Assembly (NCBI GenBank): GCA_012934845.2
Contig: WNNJ02000098.1
Coordinates: 101,963 to 165,962 of the forward strand
Direction of reading: 5' to 3'
Origin: Pomphorhynchus laevis
Taxonomy: Eukaryota; Acanthocephala; Palaeacanthocephala; Echinorhynchida; Pomphorhynchidae
Length of the DNA: 64,000 nt
The notes below the pieces were generated by a model. That model did no database searches and was not told the origin of the DNA. It saw only the letters and a list, made by a program, of their open reading frames with translations. The position numbers and the translations under genes are program-made. This document shows, piece by piece, positions 31,471 to 46,400 of the stretch. Position 1 is the first letter of the stretch. Each line of letters starts with the position of its first letter.

Positions 31471-34400
31471 GTACTCTAGCGATATTTTCTTGTTCTTCAT
31501 AAAAAACGTGAAGTCATAAATAACAAAATTATAAAATTTCATTTCTATTAAAGTTTATATGATCATAAAACGCGATATTCGAACGTGGGGATTTTTAAAT
31601 CGAACCAAAATCAAACAATTAAAATATTGATTACTGCAATTCTATAAATCCTATTGGGACATATGTTATTTGTTAAACTTTAAAATCAGTTATTTACCTA
31701 TTTTATAATAATTAATTTTAAATAATTATATTATGTCATTATAATATTATTATTATATTTAATAGGATATTTCTATTGCAATCAAAAATTAAAATTAATT
31801 ATTTTAAATTTCAAAATTAATAATTTATTTGGTAACATGTTAATGGATCTTAAACCTTTTCTGTTTGTACGAATTCTTTGATGAAAGTATTTAAGATTTT
31901 CGTCGCAGGGTTAATATATTGGAAGAATGATGTTTAACCAGAGGTTGCACCCCTAATTGAAATAAATATCGCTTTCGCATTTAAGAAACTGTATTTATAG
32001 AAAGTAATCGAGTAGTTCAAATAGTGTACAGGAAATACTACTAGCGGCGTTGTGAATCATATGGAGGATGGGGATATCACTTGATGATAAGTCAATAAAT
32101 AATGAATATGGATATGTTAGTGCTGAGCGAATAAGTGAAAAATACAATGTGCGTAGGTTAGTTGAGGAACAACCAAGTGATTTAAGCTTGCGAAGTAGAA
32201 ATATACCCAAAATTTATTTTCAAATAGCAACAAAGTAAAAGCTCGCCAAGATTAATTGGCCACAAAGAGAACACCAAGAATGCGTACATGTTCGATTGGG
32301 AGACGATGAAAGCTTGTTAAATTATATTCATAATTGTTTTTAAAATACATATGAACAATTTTTGATTTTTCCATGTTAATTTTTAATTAATTTAACGAAG
32401 TCCATTTCGTCAAGTTTAGAACTTCCCGATATTGACGTTGTGTTCGATATTGACGCTGTAGTTTTTTCATGATATGATAATCATATCATTAAAATTCTTA
32501 ATGCAACGCGAATTGACTCAACCAATGTTAAAATCATTAACGAATAATATAAAAATAAGCGCCCAAATTATGCTGCCTCGAGGTCTGCTTGTCGACACCA
32601 ATTACCGTTCGGAAAAAATACCGGCATGATTAATACTATGGTATCAATCTTTTAGATAAGATTTCAGTAGGCAAACCAGTATCGCTATAGTGATGTTTGT
32701 TTAAAATCAACACTGTACCTTCAGATGTTCGTGTGCTGGATTTATTTTATTAAAGGAGTAATCAAGACAGGTTCCGTAATAAAATTTTCTTCATTCTGCA
32801 CCAGTGTTTCTTTACCTTTTTGAACAGTGACCTAACATTGCTCCGCCTAGTGACATAGTGACCCAACCTGTACATTATCTAAAAAAATGAAATTAATTTT
32901 ACAGATCACAGGTATATTAAGTCCTCACTTATTGATAATTTGGATAAACCTGATAAACAGAATAAATGATTTCATATATGAATTTATGTACAAAAATGAT
33001 TATACATATATTACAATATAATTAATTTAAATTAATGATATGGCTGTTCTTGTTTTCTATTCATCAATTGCTGAATCCGTGGCTCCAATCTCATGTGATT
33101 GCTGGGTTCAAGTATGTTGCTTGACTTTGTCAATGTAGAGAAACCTTTCTCGCAAAGATAAGTTGTTGGAAAGGGCAAAATTTCATAGATCGCTACCCCT
33201 GATAGACTTGGATACGCAATAAGCTGTCGAAACCAGAACTCGTGTAATTCGTTGGCCTCAAATATTGATTTGGATTCGGAATTTGACTGGAGATCTATGA
33301 GCTCCCTTCATAGACCTCTACTGCATATTTATGAGCTCATCTGCTAATTCATCGTCTTTTTCGATTTTCGCAAAAAGGGTTGTTTAATCCAAGAGAATAA
33401 GTTTATTTTCTCATCAAGATAATGTGCGAAATGAATTTCTAATTCTGACAGATGTTCCATGATGTTTTTAATCAAGTCCTCTATAGCATATGTATTTTTA
33501 AGCTTATCGAGCAATCTGAAATTTGGCATATTACCTTTAAAGACTCGTTTTCTACACAGAGATAGCTTATTCATGAAAGGAATGAACTTTCTGGAAACAG
33601 AGAATCTGATTAACATTTGATTTTTGTACTGACAAATTCAGATCGCTTATATGTCCAAAAATATCAGCCGAATCGTGCCCTATTTCGCTTTATTTCCACT
33701 TTTGTTCTATCTCCACGGTGTACATTATTGAAGTGGGTCAATAACTTGAATAGTCGCAAATTTTCATTGGCAAAACCCGAATTACAAGTCATGCATTGCG
33801 TTTTGATTAACAAAAGCGTTAATTAACAATTAATGCTTTTCTTAACAACCTTTGTAAAACCGTACTTTACAAATTCGTCTTTCCAGCCTCTCTTACTCCT
33901 TGACACCATGATGAGATGAACGATCTGAAATTATCAATATGAGAGAAAAAATCTTTCATTTCATTTGAATGCTTTATCGATTAGAATGTCCGTGACTCAC
34001 AAAACCTCCTTCCGTGACCCACCTGGTGGGTCATGACTCATAGATAAAAAACCCTGTTTTACACAGATTGCATTTGTTGTAGTAGTACATAATAACATAA
34101 GACAACTTGTGGATATCATCCAATTATTTGTTAAAAGTTGATAAATCTCTTGAAATTGAATTTCGAAGAACTATTATATTATGTACACGACGATCATTTA
34201 CAATTTGTTTCGAAATAACTTATGATTAATGAACCTGAGAGGCCAAACTAAAATGGAGTAATGGTCTGATTCCTTTAATGGAGATAGTTGGATGACATTA
34301 AAGAAGTAGGTATCATCATTAGTAAATATTTTATCAAAAATTGACTTCCTTTGAGTAGGAAATTGAACAATTTGTAAAATACCTAATTCATAAAAACCTA

Positions 34401-37400
34401 CGTTAAAGGATAAATTATTAATGTCGCCATCAACGATAATGTACTTATACGATGTTTGCTGCTCCATTAATAAAAATGCTATGATGTTATGGGAAAATTC
34501 AAGATTTACTAAAGGCGGACGTAATTCTTAAGATGACTATAATAGAAAATGTTCTGCTGTTAGTTTGTTGAAGGAAATGTAACACCGCATACTTGATATC
34601 AAGGCATTATGTTGTTTTTAACGAATGGTAAATCTTATTTTTATTTAAAATGCCCTTTTGATAGCATTTTTCTTTATTCGCCATTTTTAATTAATTCTAG
34701 ATTATAAGTGCATATCTTCCCTATTTTAATCAAAACTAAGACTTTTAAGTTAATTAAATAAGAAGTCATCTTATTTCGCATTTTTGAATGTTTAATTCAA
34801 AAATGTTTAATTCATCTTATTTTTAACGTAAATTCTGTTAAGTCACTGTTTGTTAAGTTATTTTTCTATGTCGCCATATATTTTAGTTTACTCAGATTAA
34901 ACGTTTAAAGCCGCATCTGTTAAGCGTTTTAATGCGCAAATTACTAACACCCAAGGACATGCTGAGTATATGCGCTTTTTACTGTAACAAGATGAACTGC
35001 AGAGTTCAAATATCTCTTATTTCGCATTTTTGAATGTTTAGATTTAACTATATATTTTTTGAAAATACGAAAATGGTTTAATTAAATATTACTTTTAAGA
35101 TTTGGTAAAACTATGTCCACAAATTGTTAATAATTTTATCACAGCTTGTGATGGCAAGCCCAACCTTAAAATACTGCAACTATCATTGGCTGCGATTCAC
35201 AGACTTGTACAATATTCACTAGTTGACGAGGTGTAAATAATACTATTCACATATAAGCAATTACATTGAAATCCATTTTTATAGAAATCGATTGATGCGA
35301 TAAACAATTTTCTGTGCAATTGTTCGAATAACCGAATTGAAGAACTACGTATTATACAAACAACTTTGCTTTTGATTAGCAACAATGACGCTTTCACTGG
35401 TCCTAATCTAGCTAAAGTAAGTTATGAGTTTACATAAGTTTTTACCTTAAAAGATTTTAAAATACATTAAAAATAATAAACATTATTTGTCGAACTCCAT
35501 ATTTTATCTATCAAATATTTAATCATTGAATATACAAAATTTGATTATTTGTTAAGTAATTCATCTAATTTTGATTCATTTACACATCGAAATCTTCAAA
35601 TTATCGTCTATTCTAATTAATTATTCTTATTTTTTCTTAATTTTCAAAGATTTTCGAATTTTGCATTCATTTTTATCACTGGTAAAGTTACTCACTTATC
35701 TAACAAATTTATTTGTTAATAATTTTATAATATTTTATACTTGACACCAAATTTCTTTCAAGCATTTGTAATATTCTACACCATTCAAGTTATTCGATAG
35801 AGATATTTGAATGAAAAGTCAAATAAGATCGAAATCAAATTAGTTTTTAATTTATTACAAAATAAATATTTGCATCAAATATTTAAGCATGGATCGAAAG
35901 TTGGTAAAATGTGTTTGTAAATAGTTCAATGAATTATTTACCAATAAATTATATTTATATTATAAATATATTTATAAAATATAGTATTATATATTAAATA
36001 TTTATATATTATAAATATAGAATTATATTTTATATTATTTTATTTTTTCTTTTAGACAAAAGGAATTTTGTATTTCGAATAGTTTCATACTAAAATTGTC
36101 TATTTGTTTGTAATTTGACCAAAGGAATTTTGCGTTAACTTTTATATATTTTGTATAGAATGTTTAAACACTTGGGAAAAAATAAATTTCCGACTAATTT
36201 TTATCAAAATTTTCGAATATTAAAAAAGTCATTTTCATATTAAAATGACAATTTGTTATGCTCTTATGAACGTAAAGTGATTTCATAAAGAAGTCAATAG
36301 TAGTTTAGAGGGCATACAGCTTTTAATGTTAGATTCTGCATGTGCAAAGGTTTTAATAAAATCGAAAATGTTTATAACTTTTATTAATAAAATAAATTAT
36401 TATTAAATATTAATAAAATTATAAATATTTATAAATATTATTTATGAATAATAAATAATAATTACAAATAATATTTATATTATTATAAATATTTATTATA
36501 ATTTTAATTTAATTATAATGCTAATTTTCTAATCGTGAATAGCTTGCTGATAGTAAATGCAATTTCCTGTATTATACATCAAACTTTACAAATTGATGGA
36601 AATATCATTTTCATAAAATGTTATGAAAATGACATTAACATGTTAATATCATTAACATGTTACAATGTAACATAATTACATAATCAGGTGTAATGTTACA
36701 CCTGATTTTAGAATACCTTAAGCCAGTTTAGTCAACGAGATTAAATTTTTAAAATTAAGCATTTAATATCTTAAATTTTTTAAAACTAAAAGTATTATAT
36801 ATATTGGATAATTTTAAGTTGGTATATCCTTGCAGTATTTTGTACCATTGAAATGTTGATGACTCTCATCATTGTATGACTCTACTTTAATCCTATCTAT
36901 AAGTCAACAGCAGTACACTACATTTTGGTATTAATGGAACTCATCAGCTACTGATCCAATGCCTACGTTTCACGTTTCGGTTCTTTTAATGTTGGCTGAC
37001 GATCACTCGACTCGTATGCCTTATTGGCATTTAGATTTAATTAAAGACTCGTCTTACATTTTGCAAATTAAATTGAAGTTCTTTCTGATTTCAAATTAAA
37101 TCAGCGTAGGCAGGGGAAGGTGCTACCTTCTATTTGAATGCCTACCTATATATTGAATAATTTTATTAAATTGCACTCGAGATACTTCGGACATACAAAC
37201 AAAATTGTATCCTATAGTCCCCTATATTGAGTTATGAGCAACGCTTGTTAGTTGCAGGCCCGGATTATCTAGCAATGCATTCCAATATTTTGATCGTAAA
37301 GCAGAGCTCTCTGCTTTACGATCAATATATATATTTTGATCGTAATAGTGGGAAATATACATTTCCCACTTCAAAGAGCTCTCGAGCTCTTTGAAGTGGG

Positions 37401-40400
37401 AAAACTCTCTCTCTTCTATATATATATATTTAGATACTATTTTGATATATATATTTATTTATTTAATTCAACGTTTCGCCTCTCGGCTTCGTCAGTAGTC
37501 ATGAACAGCTTCCTCTTTGATTGCATTCAGACACTGATAAAAGTCAGACTGAATCGGCGTTTACTTTGTCGGACGATAATGTTGAATCTTATGTCTACCT
37601 CTAGATGATTGAAACTCTAGAACGAATCCATTTGGATTTTGAGTATTGGGTATATGAGACATAATATTGGGTTAAACACCTGAGGGAGAGTTGTTCCTAT
37701 CCGTCTGTATCTCAAAGGTCATCTCAAGGTCTACTTCTTTACTATGAATTATAAACCCATTGAGCGGCAGAGTGGTAGGGTGATGAGCAATATAATTGTC
37801 AACTCCCTATAGCTCATTTCCCTTTCGACACAGTCAGAAATCTGATCCATCACTCTACGGATTTATTTTAGCCACCAATTAGAGAAATTGTTAATAAGAT
37901 GTCAGGTGACGAGGATCCGTATGCATCCCTAAAACGAGGGCTCATACAACTGATAAGAGGGTTTATTACGGTAAACGATAATATAGACATACTCCTGAAT
38001 CAGATTCCCTATTCAGTGATATGTGGTCATTAGGAAATGTTCATTGAACGTGACCTGGAATACATTGATCTTGAATCAATGTAGAAGAGCATGTCCGGCT
38101 ACGATCTTCATCGTACAGTACTCATCCTGAGGTTGCTGATGTGGCCGACATACCTCGAATTTTAATACAATGTCAGGCACCTTAGCATATACGCTATGTG
38201 TTCCTTAACAGAGTACACATCGACCTTGTGCCTGCGCTTTGAAAACGATGGCGTTCAAACGTAAGTGATACACTTACTAAGGCTATTTGTTATTACATCA
38301 AAAAGATCATCTTAGCTACTTTAACACGAAGCACTAAGCCGCAGTACTGTTCTCAAGCGTTCTTAATTCCTAAGAAAGCTTCGTACATACTAATATTTGA
38401 TGAAGGATATGGAATGGATGTTAAACTGCAGACTTCTATCTTATCTCAATATATCAAGTTCTGCACGTGGAACATGTACTGTTAAGAGTTGGTATGTTAA
38501 GATTGATTTTAAATCAATGTTTTACTAAATAACTTTATGCCCTTCCGATTGTATAAAAACTGCTTTTGAGTATAATGGTATTTACTATAATTACAAAGTG
38601 GTTCCTATCGTCATATATTGGGGACCATTTTGGGCACAAATGATTGGCAATATCACGACATATTTTGCTCAAAACAAGGAGTACAAGCATTGACTCATAT
38701 AGACGATATGATCCTATCCCACGATTCTAATGCAACATTAGCCTCAGCGGTACGAAAACGTCTCGAGCTCTTTGAAGTGGGAAAACTCTCTCTCTTAATC
38801 AAGAGAATTAAATTTCTCGGAGGTCACTAGTATAAATATGGGGATCAGATCACTTCTAATGCGCTATCTCGTTTCCGCGAGGTTGTAGCATATCTTAGGA
38901 TTCCGGAACCCCCGATAAATAGTCGCCAGGGGATGCTTTTAAGAGGCTTGATAAATTACTATATTCCTTTCTTTTCCACTGCACACAAACTCTTGTACCA
39001 GGACGTTCTTTGACAATCCTGGCTCCTTAAGTGGCTCATTGATAAAGATCATTTGGTGCTAGATCAACTCGCTCATCCCATTAAAATATCTTCGTGAATT
39101 CCACATAATTCCAGATTGGAATAGTTGATCCAAAAAGGGAATGCTACACATATGCTTTGCCATATGATATTCCTATCTTAGAAGCAAAACTTTTAGCCGT
39201 TTAGTGTAGTCAACAGCTATACTCAAACGCTAAGATACGTACCGATAACAAAGACTGTATTTTTCTGTTCTCAAAGGACCGGCGAAAACGGCTCCTATGG
39301 GGGATATTTCCCTACAAGAGCTTTTTGTTACTCCCATACAATTAATACCCACAGATAAAACCTCAGCCGACTTACCGAGTCGTTTGTGATTATTGCTCTT
39401 CCCTTCTTTATGATTGTATCTTCTTTTCCTAGACATCACAGCTTTCGGACAGTAGATCGAAACGTAAAAATAAAAAGTGCATAATAATGCTCTTTTTAAA
39501 TGTGCCCTTCCCTTCTTAAAAATAAAAAATATATAAAAACCATTAAAGAAACATAAAGTTTCTTCAATGATTTTTATTTATTGTTTTGATAAAACAATAA
39601 ATTTAATAGATTGGCAACCGCTATTAGCAATGACAATAACAATAAAATAACAATAATTAATAATAATTATTTATCATAATAATTAATTAATTATAATAAT
39701 TTATTATAATTAATAATTAATAATCAATAATTATAACAATACTAATCAATAACAATAACATAAATATAGATCTAGATAGATCTATATATCTAAATGCGAT
39801 CTAGATATATAGATCTTATCGTATTATCTGTGATAACTTATTATGATTAGATTATATTAATTTGTTGATATTTTATTTATTTTTTATTTAATTTGTTGAT
39901 ATTTTGTCTAGAAATCAAGTCAGAAACTTTAAACTTTAAATTATTTTTAGGCTCTCGCCAATGTTATAAAATTATGTTCATCGAAGAACATAATTACAAG
40001 CAATACCGCGGGCGCAGCTGTCAAGCAAATTGTTATTACCCTTTTTGAAAGAGTTAATAAAGGTGCTTCACAAATCATGATTTTGTAATTTTCAAACTTT
40101 ATTTTCAGAAACCGGTGATGTTGTTGCGAATATTTCAAATGTTGAAAATGTTTTACAGGTAAGAAAGCCATCTGAAACGTAAATATTGATTGAGAATGGA
40201 TTTTAAAATTAAAGTATATTTTCTTTAATATTCAGTTACATCCAAATATTTACTAAATATGTTATTGTTTACGTTAATATATAAATATATTTTTCTTTTT
40301 TACAATTTATATAAATTAATTATTAGATAAATATATGACAATTACGACGACCATTTAAAATTTAATGACGACGGCGAGTTGAGGACATTTGAATGTGCAG

Positions 40401-43400
40401 ATAATTCAATTTTGTGTAGAACAAAAATTGCAGCATTTAATATTATAATTTTATTAAAGACAATAATTATCATAATAATGCCACATATCATCGTATTGTC
40501 TTACTACATATTACTCTTTCTACATATTACGCCTTTATTCGACTAAATGAAAAAGTCTGAAAATAAAATGTAAATCAATAATAGGTTGTAATCTAAGAAC
40601 TCTATCGCGTAGTAACAGTTGAAAACATGTTCAAATGGATCCTAATTTTTAAAACACAAAAGCACATTTTACATGATAAGTTAGAATTTTTGCATTAGTT
40701 TCATTCACTGACTGACAATGAATACGCTGGGCTAATAATAAATAGTTAATACATATATAATTAATATTAATTATAATTTAATAATATTGACGGATTACAA
40801 AAAGCGTTAGGTCACTTAACTCATTTCAGAGAGAATAGAAGATAGTTAAGCACTCGATGTATTAAAGGATTACTGACTATTATTATCGTTTTTATAATAA
40901 AAATCGTTTATAAACGATTTTTATAATATTAAACGATATAATATTAAACGATATAATTTTATAATATTTTTAAGATTATAGATTATAATCTTTATAATAT
41001 TATCGTTTTTATAATAACTATAAAAACAATAATTAGCTAACGAATTAATTAACGAATAATAGTCGTTATTTTGTTGTTCTTTTTATTTAGTCTTCACTTT
41101 TTTATATTGTAAGAAATTGTTCGTAAAAATAACTTATTAGTAACGACAAATCATGTATGAGTATATACACTTGGGTTTGTCACTATTGATGAGAATAAAA
41201 CTGAATATACAATGCATATTTTAGGTCTATGCTAGAATCAATCACTATAGCATTTGCAATTTAAATAAATCATTAATAATTCCTTATAAATCATATATTC
41301 AATTAAAAATTATATATAAATTATATAATTAATAATAAAATTATATAAAATTATAATTATATAATATTATTATATAATTTAATTATATTATTTATATAGT
41401 TATGTTATAAATTATATAATTTTAAATAATGTATTCAGTAATAATACTGACGTATCTGACTATATTTGCTCAGTCTTATATAATTTGATTCATATAAGAC
41501 AAAGACTGGTATATTTGTTTTTGTAGAACAAATCTACCTTTTAACAAAGGTAGATTTGGTGTGATTTTCCATTGTTTAAACTGCATTCTCACTTGTTCTA
41601 TTTTTGTAAATGCACGGAATAAATGGCAAAATTAGCTTTTAAGCTCATTATGAAAAAATACTGGTGTAAGTATTTTTCCTAAATAACACATAAAAATACT
41701 TTCTTATTAATATTATTAATTAATAATATTATTACGATATAAGCTATATTAAATTATTATCTAATAACAAAATCAATTTATTATAAATTAGATAATAATT
41801 TATTAACTACTTTAATAAATTATTTAACAAATACTTTAATTAAATTCTTTATTTTTAATCAGATCAGCTAACTGAGTATTATATTATTATATTATATATA
41901 GATTAAAAATAACGCTAAATAAAATGTAAATAATTAAATAATAAATAATTGTAAATAATTGTTATATGATTTTATAAGATTTTAATAGTTTTATCAAATT
42001 AAATAATTTATAATTTAAATCAAGTTAAAACTTAAAATTGAAATTTAAAATAAAAATCAATTTTTATAAATTGACTAATAAATAACAGACGATGTATCAG
42101 AATAAGGATTAGAAGTCATCAGGAGGAACTGCTATGCTATCAGGTTTCGGCCCTTATTCCTCGACCTAACATAGCAGCGGCATCTACCTCCTCTACCCAG
42201 CATAGCAGCAGGTCCAAATACATTCTAATGATGTATTTCCTCTGATGAAATTTGATTATAAAGTATCGTTTTCTAAAACCCAGTATATTATATATTATCC
42301 ATCCATAAAAATTTCCAGCTAAAGATTTGAAATTTATTTTTTATAATATTGTATTGATTTATATATTTTACTATTTTCTGCTTGATGATATTTTCTGTTT
42401 GCTCAGGTTTTATAGAAGTATAAAAGTATATAAAAGTGTATATTTTGAAGTATATTAAAATTATTATTTTTAGTTATTTAAAATCTATTTTATTATTAAA
42501 AATTTGGGGCCGTCAGGTGCCAGTCGATTGTATAGTAAACTGGCATCTATTGCCAATTACGGATGTTTGACATTCGTCGACCAACGGCTAAAGAATTGAC
42601 CGGTTAGCATCAGTCGTAGTTATAGTCTTTTTACAGACTATCTCAGATTCCTCAGATGACTCCAACTGCGAATTAGACAATGGTCGTAAAGCCAGAAGAA
42701 AGTCCTGGAGGCATGTTTCCTTACAGTAGCGATGTTGGATCATCAAAGGATATTAGGAACGGAAGATAGCCGAACAAACAAAATCACTCTGATGACTCCA
42801 ACAGCAGAGTGGACAATGGACGAAAAGTCTCAAGAGAGTATCGGAGACTTGTTTCCTTACAGTAGCGATGTTGGGTTATCAAAGGATATCGGGAACAGAT
42901 ATAGCCGAACAAACAAACCAAGACAATGAAAATGACTAGCAAAAAAATTTAAAATATAAATTAAGTGCGAAGAGCAATGGTAAACTGACCACTGACCGGA
43001 GGAGTTTTCATTGTCGGGTGCCGTGTGACCAGGCAGTTGTGTGGAGACAGCGAAAGAGACATCAACATCTGAAGCAGAATAGCCTTCATGTAGGAAAGTG
43101 GAATGTCATATCGCTGGCGGGGAATGAAGTGAGTTGAGTCTTCGGGCGAAGCTTTAAGTTTACCACGCAATATTCGTTCCTATCTTAACCTATGGTCATA
43201 AGCTTTGGGTTATGACCGAAAGAATAATATCTAGGATACAGGCGACCGAAATGAGGTTTCTTCGCGGTGTTGTCGGTCTTAGCCTTAGAGATAATTTCAG
43301 GAATTTGGTCATGCGGGATGGACTCGGAGTAAAGTCGCTTCATCTCCACATCGAAGAACGTCAGCTGAGGTGGCAAGGACACGTTATGAGGATGTATAGG

Positions 43401-46400
43401 CACCGCCCTCCTCTGAAGGTTATCCAGTCCGCCTCTCGTGAGAGACCTCGTGGTAGACCTCGACACCTCTGGATAGATCAAGTCTCGAAACTGGCCAAAG
43501 ACCGCATTGGGCTATTTGAAAGAGAACTCTGGTCTGTCGCCTAGGATCGCGATGTCCGAAGTAGTTTGGTTCGTGCTCTGCCTCTACGACCCGATACCCG
43601 GACCAGTGGTTGACAGGAAAAATCTAGGATATATTTTTTTCTTGTCAAGAAATTGTTATCGTTGTGGATATTTAAAATCTAAATAATAAATTTCGATTTC
43701 TGATTTTAGTTATTAATGTAAATATAGATTATAACCAAATGACTGCTAATTTGTTCTAGGATCTATTTTTGTTTCTCAATGGATCTTCTCCTAAATGGTT
43801 AGACGATGCAATGCTGCAACCAAATTCTGTTTTAGACCTGGTCGAAACAGTAGCTCGTCGATTCTACTCGATCATTATTTCTGTAATTTATTTATTTGAA
43901 GATTTACATCTCTGATTTTTAAATCAGAATCAATCTGTGTTAGAAATATTTCAAAAGGATATATGTCGATACATTGTAAACACCTTATCCAAAGATTCAA
44001 AAAACGAAAGCGCAGATAATCCAATTGAATTTCAATGCTTTACAAAAATGATGCGCATATTTCTGATAATCCTAAGACGATTTATTCCCCATTTGGTAAG
44101 AAAATAATAATTAATAATAAATAGTCAATAATAGTTGATATAAGTACTAATAATAAAAAAATATTTTTAATTAATTATAAATTGATTATTATAATGTAGA
44201 TAATTTTATTAAACCACTAAGCCTTTCGGTCTTAGCAAAATTTAAAATTTCTTACTGATTAACAAAACGTTTTAACAAATGTTTTAATAACAAAACGTTT
44301 TATTAATAAATTAATAAAACGTTTATTAATTTATAAAATTAATGTAAATAATTTTATAAATCACTTTACGTTTAGATCTTTGCCAAATTTAATATTTCTT
44401 AAATAGTAATAATAAATTATTATAATAAAATAACGAAATCAACAAAAAGATAGAAGTAACATATGCTGTGACAAACAGATATTACTCTTTGTTTGCACAA
44501 TGGATATTTGTTTGCGGTATGAAGCGAGAGGCGAGGACGCACGTATAAAATTCGAATTACAGGTTAAAGAATGAAAACTTAGAAAACTCAGCTTAGATGG
44601 GAATAAGAACACTGTAGGTGTGAGGAGAAGTGTTATGGCAGTGTAGGAATATGAAATTGGTCGATGGTTTATGGCAGGATTTGCAAATTCTACAGAATTT
44701 GTCGTGATAGCCTTGCACAGACATTTTCCAGATAAGTGGACGATTGGAAGACGTCTAATTTATCAAATTAGGTTGTGTAAAGAGAGTGTTGTAGAATTAA
44801 AGGTGTAATGAATCTATTTTGCTTTCTATGGAGATCGTGTGTAAACGAAGAGCAACCATTGTGGGAAGTTTCAACTACTGACTCGACATAACTGAAAATG
44901 GTGTCAGTCTGGACAATCGATCCCAGCAATCGTTAATAAGCACTTTGCATAAACAAGCATATATCTGGATAAACTTTCGATTAGATCATCTCACAATGCA
45001 CGAACCATATAACTCAGTTTTAGCGATATCATAACGTTAAAGAAGCGACAGGCTCAATCAAAGTATAAGGAACCGACTTTTAAATCTTAAGATATCCTAG
45101 ATACAACATTTGCGCATTTCAGTCCTAAATGACCAACAAGATGACATCATAATTCTCAAGTAGTTATGAGTTATCACGAATTTGAACTGTTAAAGTATAG
45201 TTGGTCAGTACTACAGAAAAATCCTCCTCGACGAAATTTATAGCTTTGAATTTGTTAAAAACGAACAATGTAAACAATCTAATTGAAATTGAGCTGATTT
45301 TAGATGATCATAAATGATCACCAAATCGTCTGTGTGAAGAGAAACTATAATGCTATTTGTTTTACTGCGAAATTGCTCAGATATATTCATTAATAGGATA
45401 AGGATAAAATGACATTATTGGATCACTCTTCATTATTTCTCTATCTACCGAAATTTATCCAGAGGTGGTTGGTTCATCGTATATAGTAGCGTGCATAAAT
45501 GTATTTGTCTTTTGAAATTAAATAACTGTCTGGTTACGTTGGTTTTGTTGAGAAGTTTGCATAGTAAGAGACTACGATTAATTGAATCGAAAGCCTGACT
45601 AAAATCTAATGGCTTAACTTGAAGAAATCGGGTAGAAACAACTAACTATCTCGATCTAGTTTTATTACATATGTGGTTGATCTGAACGAGCTGAAGCCAA
45701 TTTTCCTGGTGAAAGGTTAGTGGAACATAAATTTATTAGCCGTTGAGATAATATAATTTTATAATTTGTTAGAATAAAATTTTGTCAGGACAATTTCATT
45801 TTATTTTTCAATCGCATATTTAAGGCACTTGAATGCGAACATCTTGTTTGCAGCACGGTTCAATATCTTTACCCTGGACAATTACATTGGAAACAGACTT
45901 TGGCTGTTGAAGTGCTGAAGACAATATTCGAAGATATAATATTATTTGGGTATTATTTTACTTTTGGTTGAATATAATATAGTAATATTATAAAATAATT
46001 CGTTTTAATATAATAATTCAGAATTAATTATTTAATTAATCGCAGCGTAAATATTCAGGTCAAACTGCGATAAAAATAAATCATCAATTAATTATTTACA
46101 GATTAAAATACTCAGTTACAACTGATTATAATTATAATTAATTATTAATTTCAGTTAAAATTGCAAAATTTATTTCTTAATTATAAAATATCCTCATATT
46201 TTCATACATTTAATTCTCAAATGTTTTTTAAAAATAAATTCTTCAAGTTATTCAATATTTGTAAACGTCGTTATATCTTAAAAAAATATTATCTAAAAAT
46301 ATCATTATATCTTAGAAATTTAAAACGGGCAGTAAATCTAGCTGTATTTTGTAAAATAAGTAGTTGGTATGTTAGGGATTGCTGGAAAACTGAGGTGGTA

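Noticed and set aside
39660-39740. CRISPR-like or satellite array of AATAATTA words
   Set aside because: Simple low-complexity AT sequence with no fixed unit.
42100-42260. Independent SINE or MITE family at 42.1 and 58.6 kb
   Set aside because: The same sequence is contiguous with the Penelope-like RT end, so it is that element's 3' UTR.
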